Shown piece after piece: positions 55,751 through 64,000 of a stretch of DNA of 64,000 bases; positions within the stretch are counted from its first letter, which is position 1; every line of letters starts with the position of its first letter. A program made the translations under genes and the position numbers. The notes beneath the pieces were generated by a model. It did no database searches. It saw only the letters and a list, made by a program, of their open reading frames with translations, and was not told the origin of the DNA. Source of the DNA: Ignelater luminosus (taxonomy: Eukaryota > Arthropoda > Insecta > Coleoptera > Elateridae). The stretch spans positions 161,710 to 225,709 of the forward strand of contig VTPC01000007.1 in assembly GCA_011009095.1 (NCBI GenBank), in the 5' to 3' direction.

Positions 55751-56981
55751 GAAAAATTCCTGTAAATGGTTAAGAAAAACACATACAATTTAGTAAGTGG
55801 TTTTATTGTTTTTCAATATATTCGCCCTTAGCATCAATTACACTTTTGCACACGCTCAAACCAATTTGCGAAGCATTTTTTCCAATCTGAAGCTGGCACC
55901 TCAGAAACCAGTTACCTAAATGCCTCAACGGCTTCTTCAGGCGAACAATAAAGTTCACCACGCATCTTCTGTTTCATTGTCGGGAACAGAAAGAAGTCAT
56001 TTGGTGCCGAATACGGACAATGCGACATCAATTTTACTTTTTCATTGGCTAAAAAGTCGACAGTTTCTGAAGCTGTGGGCAATTGCATTGTCATGATAAA
56101 GAAGGATACGCCAATTTGGATTGTTTTTTCTAATTTAACCGATGACTTCCGGCAAACAAATTGTTGCGCACCAATCAGCGTTTACAGTTCTTCGATTCTC
56201 TAAGGCTATGGCTGCCACATGTCCAGAAATAAGGAAGAAACAAGCGATCGTTTGCTTTGCAACAACTTTTGTGGGTTTCGACTCACCTCGAAACATCCAA
56301 ACAATGAATTTTTGTTTAGTTTCCGGTTCGTATGAGTAAATCCAACTTTCGCCAGCAGTAACAATGTCGTACACTAAATTTGAATGACGTCAGTTGAATT
56401 TTTTCAGCATTTGTTTACACCAATTCTTCTTTTGAGCTTCACTCAAATAATATGGAATCCAGCGACTGCAAAGCTTCCGTACGTTAAAATGATCGTGTGC
56501 ATTATTGCTTTCATATCGATGCCCAAGGTAACCCCTATTTCACGGTATGTTACATGCCAATCTCGCTCGATCATTTCACGCACAGCATCAACGTTAGTGG
56601 CAATAATAGGCGCAGATGGACGACATTTACAAAATACATCACTGAGAAAAGAACGTCCACGCTGGAACTCCACAAACCAATTATGAACAGTTCTATTCGA
56701 TGAGGCTTTCTCATCAAAAGCCGCATTAAGCCGTTCGGTGCATTGTTTGGGTGTTAAGTTGCTTCAAAAATCGTAAAAACTCATTGCTTGAAAATGTTCA
56801 CGCAAGAGTTCCATTTTTTCACAAAATTACTTTTTTCAAAGCGCTATGTAAACAGAACTGGTTAGCTTGGATACGAACTATCAACTGAATTATAGGTTAG
56901 AAATGACAAATTTTTCAAATTTGGCACCACGTTGACACCACCAAAAGTACCCGATTCCAGAAATTTTTCCAACAGGCCTCG
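55739..56981 (-). mobile_element. Mariner DNA transposon, minus strand, decayed
   Basis: The left end is CGAGGCATGCTAGAAAAATT and the right end, on the complement, is CGAGGCCTGTTGGAAAAATT, flanked by TA (55,737-55,738 and 56,982-56,983). The 1,243-bp body carries one minus-strand transposase gene in several frames. It is a different mariner family from that at 48.5-49.7 kb, as the terminal repeats and protein blocks differ. Confidence 0.9.
55800..56820 (-). pseudogene. Mariner transposase pseudogene
   Basis: Minus-strand blocks from high to low coordinates: MEFQRGRSFLSDVFCKCRPS, NVDAVREMIERDWHVTYREI and GVTLGIDMKAIMHTIL-like HTH (56,673-56,443); YDIVTAGESWIYSYEPETKQ (56,374-56,310, first-catalytic block, with AGES where GDES is usual); SKPTKVVAKQTIACFF, GHVAAIALENRRTVNADW and CLPEVIG (to 56,135); then a second-Asp region near 56,100-56,070 that has decayed; and SHCPYSAPNDFFLFPTMKQK with MRGEL and SPEEAVEAF (56,030-55,912, third Asp in APNDF). 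The usual first Asp is thus changed to Ala-Gly. At least four breaks. Confidence 0.88.
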
Positions 56982-56983
56982 TA

Positions 56984-57285
56984 TTTGGTAAACATCAAAA
57001 ATCTTCTAATGCTTGCTCTCCATCCCCCGGCAAACGTGATAACAGGGCTGCTAAATAAAATTCAGTTCCATTTGTACATTTTATATGCAGGGTGTCTGCG
57101 AATTCGACCATCAAATTTTAATCACGTATTCTTTGGCTTAAAATAAGAGAGTATGTCTATTTATATCCGATTTTGCTTCCTGTTCTAGTTATAGCTCTTC
57201 AAAGGTAACAAGTAAAAGCAAGTTTTCTTAGAATAATTCTTGAATCATTGAAGATAAAATCACTAATTTTGGTATAGTTGCCTAT
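56984..57285. other. Spacer with a CAGGGTGT-type terminus
   Basis: GCAGGGTGTCTGCGAATTCG at about 57,090-57,109 is a typical terminus of small insect transposons, without a partner found. Confidence 0.4.
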
Positions 57286-57286
57286 A

Positions 57287-57993
57287 GTACAAGAGCCACT
57301 GACGGAAGAAGAAGACCTGAATCCTAACTTTCTAGCGTTGTTACACATCGACGCAGAAAGGTATCGTAAAAATATGCTTAAAATGCATATTAAGACTAGA
57401 AAATTTGGTTGCGTATTATTGAAAGTTTGTATAATACAAATTTCGGAACGCCAGAAAAGTACGCCCCTCCCTATGGTCAAGCGTGCTTACTCATTCATCT
57501 TAATATACATTTTGAGCATATTTTAACGATTTTTTTTAAAATCTGGAAAAAACTGTGAAAAAAGTGAACTTTTTCGCATAAAATGTTAATTAAAGAAACA
57601 AAGACCACACTGTTTTTTCTGGCGTTTTGATTTTAGAAATTAGGATAAAGACTGATAAAATGACGCAAATTTCAAGTAGTTAGGATTGGGCACGATAAGT
57701 GACATTTTTCGTTTACGGTTTTTCGTGTTTTACATGGAACCACCCATGTCTAGCGTTCTGGCGTTTTCACCGAAGTATTGTATTTCGTCACTTTACGAAA
57801 ATTTATAAACGCCAAATAGTTAGGATTCGTAGAAAAACTAGACTTTTTCTTAATTTTCACTACGAGTACATGCCCATATCTAGCTCGTTGAAATTTTCAC
57901 AAGAGTACCTATGTAGATACCTTTCTGCGTCGATGTATAACAATGTCAGAAAGTTAGGATTCAGGCCTTCTTTTTCTGTCAGTGGCTCTTGCA
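57287..57993. repeat. Inverted repeat of about 80 bp enclosing degenerate 135-140 bp tandem units
   Basis: The left arm (57,287-57,366, GTACAAGAGCCACTGACGGA onward) matches the complement of the right arm (57,916-57,993) with few differences, including CTGAATCCTAACTTTCT and CATCGACGCAGAAAGGTATC. Inside, AGTTAGGATT recurs at 57,678, 57,818 and 57,952 (spacings 140 and 134), with CCCATRTCTAGC, TTTTCAC and AGTA at corresponding places in adjacent units and TCTGGCGTTTT at 57,617 and 57,752. So about three to four diverged tandem units end in an inverted copy. No coding sequence; the 82- and 107-codon frames across it run through the repeat. Probably a non-autonomous element. Confidence 0.7.
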
Positions 57994-58589
57994 CTAAATT
58001 ACTGCCCAATCTTACAAGTTAGCTTGTTGGCAGTCATAGCAGCACGTTGTTAGAAAGAAACTGTCACACGAAAGGCAAGTAAGAATTGTACATTTTCTTT
58101 ACTAATTTATAGTTATACCTGGTTATACCATACACACAGTCCTTGTTTACAAAAAAAGTTTTGTCACCATCACGAACTATTCGAGTCTTCATCGGGTATG
58201 AAACACAAACTAAGTATACAAAGATGATCCATTTTATTTCTAGAACTTGCAATTACACAAAGCGATTTCTAAATTGTAAGAGGTGTTGCCTATTCCCAAA
58301 CATTCAGGGGAGGACCCGTAAAAAGGGCATACTGTGTAGTATGAGTTTTTTTCATTTAATGTACCTAATTTGGTATCTGTCAAAGTTAACCTCAAAATTT
58401 ACAGTAAATTAATGTTTTTTTCTCATTTATTACAATGAGTTTTGTTCGATCACGTGCACTGTCACTTTTCAGGCGCTCGGCGTTTTTGCAGCATTCAGTT
58501 TGCACCTTGTGCTTTAAATTTCGGCTTCATGCCTAAAATGTGGCGTAACCGAGCACTTGTATCGAAATATACTGTTGTATAATATAATC
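57994..58589. other. Non-coding spacer, no feature recognised
   Basis: No coding sequence, RNA or repeat recognised. Confidence 0.4.
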
Positions 58590-61500
58590 CGATAAACTTA
58601 AAGTTCTTATAAATTTTGTTTCCCCAAACGTTTATAATTTTATCAGTTACTGTAGAACCTACACTGACGCAATAACAGTTTTGCAAAAACTTTATGTTAA
58701 GCCAGTAAACGAAGTTTTTGCTAGATATGAGCTCTCAACAAGAAAACAACAGCCAGGCTAAACAATTGATCAATATCTTAAAGCCTTAAAATCACTTAGT
58801 AAGAAATGTAATTTCAAAGCGGTAACAGCCGAATGTAATCGGGATGACTACAGTAGAGATTCTTTCATCAGTGGTATTTCTTCCCCCGAAATAAGACAAA
58901 GACTTTTAGAATGTGTTACTCTTAACCTTGATGAAGCCCATAACCAAGCACGCTCACTAGAATCTGCCCAACGTCAGTCCTCAGCATGTGGTAGCTCTAA
59001 TTCCCAATTGCTCAACTCAGTACAAGGCAAATCTTCATGTTCAAACTCAGACTTTCATATTCAATGTGAAGACACTATTTCTGCTATGCAGAAAAAGAAT
59101 TGCTTTTTTGGTGGGTGGGACTCTCATCATGTCTGTTTCAAGTGTAACATAGAAGGACATTTTTGTACTGTATGCAGATCAGATCGTAAATCGCCAATTC
59201 TGAATCGCAATCGTTCAACACATGTGGCCTCTTTAACTGTTGCTAGTCTCTATTCTCCTCCTCCCGGTGTGTCAAAAGCTACAGTTCCAGTTACAGTCAA
59301 CAAATTCATCGCCTCAGCTTTAATAGATACTGGTAGCACTGCCAGTTTTATTAATGAACAACTTGCTAAAGATCTAAAGATACGAATAAAACCCCGTAAA
59401 GAAGTAATATCAATGGCTTCAACAACATTTCAATCATTTGTATTACAACAATGCTCTGTTAGTATAGAAATTTTGGGTCATAAATATAATCAGGCTGTTT
59501 GCTGGTACTACGTAATCTCTATTGTGACGTTCTACTTGGACATGATCTTATCAGTCAATATTCTAGTATTAATATGCAGTTTGGTAAGCCAATGTAGATC
59601 CTGCTTCTCTATTTTCTCACCTAACTCCTGATTGCAAACCTATTTGTACCAAGTCTAGAAAGTTTAACCCACCAGACACAGCCTTTATTATCGATGAGAT
59701 TCAGCGAATACTAAACGAGGACATCATTGAATTAAGTGATTCCCCCTGGAGAGCTCAAATATTGGTCGTTACTAACTACAACCATAAAGGCCGAAAGGTT
59801 ATTGACTACTCTCAAACTATTAATCGTTACACTTTGTTAGATGCGTATCCTTTGCCAAACATAGAACAGATAGTAAATGATGTAGCCAGTTATACAGTTT
59901 TCAGTACAATCGACTTAAAAAGTGCGTTTCATCAAATACCAATTAGAAGTGAAGACAGAAAGTACACCGCATTCGAAGCTGGACTTTTTCAATTTAAATG
60001 GATTCCATTCGGAGTAACGAATGGTGTAGCTGGTTTTCAAAGAAAAATAAACTACATTATACGTCAAGAAAATCTAGAGGGAACCTTTCCTTATTTAGAC
60101 AATGTTACTGTCTGTGGAAAGGATTTAGAAGAACACAATAGAAATTTAAACAAATTTTTGGAAACGATAAGAAAATATAATCTTACAATAAACTTTGAGA
60201 AAAGCAAGTTTAATCGAACAAAAATTAATTTACTCAGATATATAACTCGATTAGCCCTGACCCTGAACGCCTTACAGCACTCAAAACTCTGAAACCTCTT
60301 ACTGACGGTCCTTCACTTAAAAGAGTTTTAGGAATGTTTTCACATAACACAAATTCTCAGACAAAATCAAACCAATTATTGCGAGTAAGTTCCCTTTATC
60401 GCAGTATGCATTCCAAGCTTTTGAAGATGTCAAGAAAGACACTATTGCAGCGACTGTGATGGCCATCGACCCTGAAGCACCTTTCACCGTAGAGACGGAT
60501 GCTTCTAGTTTTCCTGTAGCTGCAACTCTCTCTCAACTTGGAAGACCAATGGCATTTTTCTCACGAACTTTATCAAAATTCGAACTATACCAATCATCCA
60601 TCGAAAAAGAAGCTTGTGCAATAGTTGAGGCATTGTGTAAATGGAGTCATTACTTGGTCGGTTGTCATTTCCAGCTGATAACTGATCAGCGATCAGTATC
60701 TTTTAGTTTCCCAAAAACCAATTCCAGCAAAATAAAAAATGAAAAAATAATGCGATGGCGACTTGAACTATCCTGCTACTCATATGATATTAATTACCGG
60801 CCTGGTAAAAAAAATTTAGCAGCAGATGCTTTTTCTAGGATATGCGCTAATATCAATAACGGCCCTAACAAAATAAAAGAACTCCATGACTCTCTGTGCC
60901 ATCCTGGAATCACGCGACTTAACCATGGGATTAGAACACGTAATCTTCTTTTCTCACTTGACGATATTCAAAAAACTATCAATAAATGCAGAATTTGTTT
61001 AAAATTAAAGCCTAGGTTTAACAAACACCAAGGTATACTTATCAAATCTACGACTGCTTTCGAAAGATTGAATATTGATTTTAAAGGACCTCTACCTACC
61101 AAGACAAGAAATAGTTACATCCTCACGGTTGTAGATGAGTACTCCAGATTCCCCTTTGCCGTCCCATGTCCTGATATGACCGCTTCCACAGTCATAAAAT
61201 CATTAACTCAAATATTTAATATGTTTGGAACACCTGCCTACATTCATTCAGCTAGAGGTACTTCTTTTATGTCCCAGGAAGTAAAGAATTTTCTAACAAC
61301 TAATGGCATTGCGTCTAGTCGTACCACACTCTACAACCCTCGAGGGAATGGACAGGCAGAATGATATAACGGCATAATCTGGAAGACAATTCAACTTGTG
61401 CTGAAGAATAAAAATTTGCATGTCAGTCATTGGGAAGGTGTATTAAATGAATCGCTCCACAGCATTCGGTCACTCCTCTGCGTTGCCACAAATGAGACTT

Positions 61501-61979
61501 GACATGAACAAATGTTTAAATTTGTTAGAAGGACTGGAAACGGGTCAGCAACTCCTTCCAGGACCGATTCTACTAAAAAAAACACGTTAGATACTCAAAG
61601 TTTGATCCTTTAGTCCAAGAAGTTTCCCTGATCGAAGGTCATCATGAGTATGCCCATATTCGTTTTCTAGACGGAAGAGAATTAAGTGTATCTACTAGGG
61701 ATTTAGTCCCACTGCCATCTATTGATGAAAATGGGTCGGACCCAATTGAAACACCTCCCCCTTCTCATGAGCAAGACTATACCCGAGTATTTTTCCCTTC
61801 AGATCCCACTCCACTTCAAAACAGTCCAGCTCCTATTATTGAAACACCTCTGTCTCAATATGCTACAACTCCACAATCTATTACAGCTCCACCACCTCAA
61901 AATGTAGCTCCAAGGCGTAGCTCAAAAACTCGGTGGCTCTCAACGTATCTTCAAGATTACCACCTCGAGGAGGGGTGAA
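58590..61979 (+). mobile_element. Fossil Ty3/gypsy-type retrotransposon body
   Basis: Parts in order on the plus strand: gag (about 58.6-59.0 kb, with YELSTRKQQPG), a zinc-knuckle-like segment (about 59.1-59.2), aspartic protease (about 59.3-59.5, with ALIDTGSTASFI), reverse transcriptase (about 59.65-60.3), RNase H (about 60.45-60.85), integrase with zinc-binding region and core (about 60.85-61.4), and a Pro/Ser/Thr-rich C-terminal region to about 61.97 kb. A polypurine stretch, GAGGAGGGGTGAA, lies just before TGTCATAATC at 61,980, a likely LTR start. No 5' LTR was found. Broken at several places. A different gypsy lineage from the 41-44 kb piece. Old copy. Confidence 0.85.
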
Positions 61980-62204
61980 TGTCATAATCAGATGTTTTTG
62001 TAAATAATTCAGACACGATCTAATTCCGAAAGAATATTTGTCGTATCTCATTAAAAACTATTATTTCATTGTGGATTAGACTAAATATTTTATTTCATCG
62101 GATTTTAATCCACTACGAGGAATCCATTTCAAGAAAATTAACAGAAACAATTTAAACGACAGACACTTTCTTCTACCTTTAATGTAAAAATTATTTTTAA
62201 GTTT
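61980..62204 (+). mobile_element. Putative 3' LTR remnant of the gypsy fossil
   Basis: It begins TGTCATAATCAGATG directly after the polypurine stretch. The 3' boundary is not determined because no second LTR copy is in view. Without a pair, age cannot be estimated. Confidence 0.4.
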
Positions 62205-62632
62205 CAGTAATACCCCGAACTTATGCGATAGGTGGGACCGAGCGATAACCGCGTAATTTGAATTCGCGTAAGTTGGGGTACAATTTTGCATATAAATACA
62301 CACAAATTATATTTAATTGGGACCAGAGAAAACAATGATTTTGAAGAAAAATGTGTAAAAAATCTTAGACAATACAACAAATTATATTATTATGAATTGC
62401 AAAAACATAAACCGAAGTTATTTTGACGTAGAAGGCTTCATAATATCTAACAAAGTCGTCTGACGGATCAAAGATTTTTTCTTCTCGCTCAAAATTTCCT
62501 TGTTGGAGTTTATGTTTTCCAAAATTTGTACCCTTTATTCAATTGAACTGAGGCCTTGTGCTAACAAAATACGAATCGACAAGAAGATTTAAAAACCGCG
62601 TAAATGGGGTAGCGCAAGTTGGGGTATTACTG
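62205..62632. mobile_element. MITE with CAGTAATACCCC inverted repeats
   Basis: The left end is CAGTAATACCCCGAACTTAT and the right end, on the complement, is CAGTAATACCCCAACTTGCG. Both continue with CGCG.AA-type sequence. Internal second copies of GCGTAAGTTGGGGTAC (62,264-62,280) add further dyads. Length is 428 bp, non-coding. The CAGTA end is Tigger-like. TA is present on the right (62,633-62,634), but the left flank reads TT, so the duplication is not clean. Confidence 0.75.
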
Positions 62633-64000
62633 TACTTTATGATTATATAATCTTAATGATTCCTTCTTATATCAATAAACGACATTTCTTAATAATTACA
62701 AAGAAGTGTTTGTAGTTTGTAGAGTTCATTAAACAGAAAAAATACTTTTAATTCTCATTTTGTAATTTTCTCTTAAGATAGTTGATTTAATCCAACACGT
62801 ACGACCTACCTACGTTTCGTTAAACATTACGTAATATTCCTGCATCTTTTATTTTTAGAATCATGAATCAAATACTACGTGAACCAACAGAAAACAAACT
62901 AAGGTTAAACATGTGAGAAAAAAAACTAAAACAATCTAAAGTATAATTTTTAATATTTGAAGGTTTCTCATAGAAAAAGGTAAACTGTAACAACGTGAGA
63001 TGATTCCTGAATGCAGCTATAACGTAAATTCCTCTAAAATAACAATTTGCAACGGACGTGCCGGATAAATAGAAAAAAAATATTGTGTGCAGGTACTACG
63101 TGCAGTTGCATTGTTGCACGTATTTTCACAGTAAATCTGATAAGTAAAGCATTTTATAACCGTTACATACATACCTATAGGTGTATTTATTGAATATTAT
63201 TCCCGCTAATAAACTTGCAAGAAGGAAATAATATTTGAGGTGTGCAAGTACAAGGTTCATTGAAAAGGAAACATTCAAAAATTAGCAGAAAAAGATCATC
63301 AGTTGAGTTTTCGATCATGTTTCTGAACCTTATACATTTGGCTCTCTCGCGCTATAATTTTCTTTTAACTTAAGAAAACGAATAAAAAGCCAAACATTTT
63401 TGGCGAAAGAAAAACAAATATTGCATTCCAAAGATTTCCATAAAAAGAAAACAGAATGTTTCTATGTATAAAAACAATTATTACCTATTTGTTATTCAGT
63501 AATATAAAAAGGTGGTTTTAGCATAAATGTAAGATGTGAAAAGCATGAAAAGTCATAAAGTGAATATGTGGTTAGTTTATATAAATTAAAATTGTACATT
63601 AAATCTTGAGATCGATTATAAAAAAGAAAATAAATCATTGTTATTGGAAACATCAATAATAGGTACTCTGAGAGTCATCAATCAAGCTCCTACTATTAAT
63701 AAAGTCAATGCAATATGGATGCAATACGTTATTGATCTGCGGTAATATCATAATGAGAAATGTGCGTATAAAAATTGCTTCCTCCTGTTTTTAGGTACTG
63801 TACTATGAACCAATTTAAAACAAAATTAGGGTTTTAAGAGTCTTAAATACAGGATGTCCCGCTTAAATCGAACGTTTTCGTTATCATAGAGATCTTAATA
63901 GTAACTAGAGCGTAAGTAACCATGTCCGCTTCGCGCCATATTGAGAGTATCGCAGACGTACCTATCCTTTACGATTTTCTTAAGTTTTGTTCTAAATATC
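62633..64000. other. AT-rich stretch to the window end
   Basis: No coding sequence recognised. TACAGGATGTCCCGCTTAAA at about 63,848-63,867 is a further CAGGRTGTCC-type terminus of a small transposon, possibly running past the window end. Confidence 0.5.

Noticed and set aside
57278-58022. 82- and 107-codon plus-strand frames
   Set aside because: They run through the inverted/tandem repeat structure and both arms give similar peptides only because the DNA is repeated.
1-64000. CRISPR array, operons, ribosome binding sites, bacterial promoters
   Set aside because: The sequence is eukaryotic (intron-bearing host exon, insect transposons). No regularly spaced identical repeats were seen.

Overview
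This 64 kb window reads as AT-rich nuclear DNA from an insect. A beetle or other neopteran is plausible, but the order cannot be fixed from the sequence alone. I recognise one host gene: on the minus strand at 26,483-26,584, the first coding exon of a KLF6/KLF7-type Krueppel-like factor (the Drosophila orthologue is luna). It ends in a splice donor, and none of the zinc-finger exons were seen at lower coordinates, so most of positions 1-26,480 is probably intron 1 of this gene. Positions from about 26,600 to 27,430 look like its 5' UTR and promoter. Positions 27,430-64,000 would then be upstream intergenic DNA.

Almost everything else is transposable-element debris. Positions 1-26,480 hold a transposon protein fragment (1-560), a pogo/Tigger remnant (2,941-3,660), a PHD-finger fragment (5,820-6,410), a DNA transposon with inverted repeats of about 300 bp (8,822-10,954), a MITE (11,113-11,584), a TA-flanked Tigger element (15,204-16,537), interleaved inverted repeats (16,976-17,481) and an unnamed DDE-type transposon with a probable 65-bp intron (17,672-19,331). 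A convergent pair of tRNA-Arg-like elements lies at about 21.9-22.1 kb.

Positions 28,255-35,545 carry a Tc1/mariner-like 3' remnant, a 5'-truncated GC-rich Jockey-type LINE with 13-bp target duplications and a tRNA-like tail (29,397-32,457), hAT-like terminal debris and a small MITE. From 35.0 to 44.8 kb lie fossil LTR elements: a Ty3/gypsy-type gag piece, a BEL/Pao element (about 35,777-40,710) and a gypsy pol piece (about 41,100-44,810). The gypsy pol piece is itself split by an unnamed DNA transposon with AATT target duplications (41,934-43,395).

Positions 44,985-64,000 hold a pogo-like element with psq-type HTH, DD35D catalytic core and PHD finger, a mariner (48,524-49,720), a hAT fragment, a hAT with 8-bp target duplications (50,364-52,738), a possible piggyBac scrap, two tRNA-like SINE candidates, a second mariner on the minus strand (55,739-56,981), an inverted/tandem repeat structure (57.3-58.0 kb), a third gypsy-type fossil (about 58,590-62,000) and a Tigger-like MITE (62,205-62,632). 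No element looks fully intact. The most interesting signals are the two unnamed transposase families at 18 and 42 kb, which share motifs suggesting one superfamily, the LINE with a tRNA-like 3' end inside its target duplications, and the long-TIR element at 8.8-11.0 kb.
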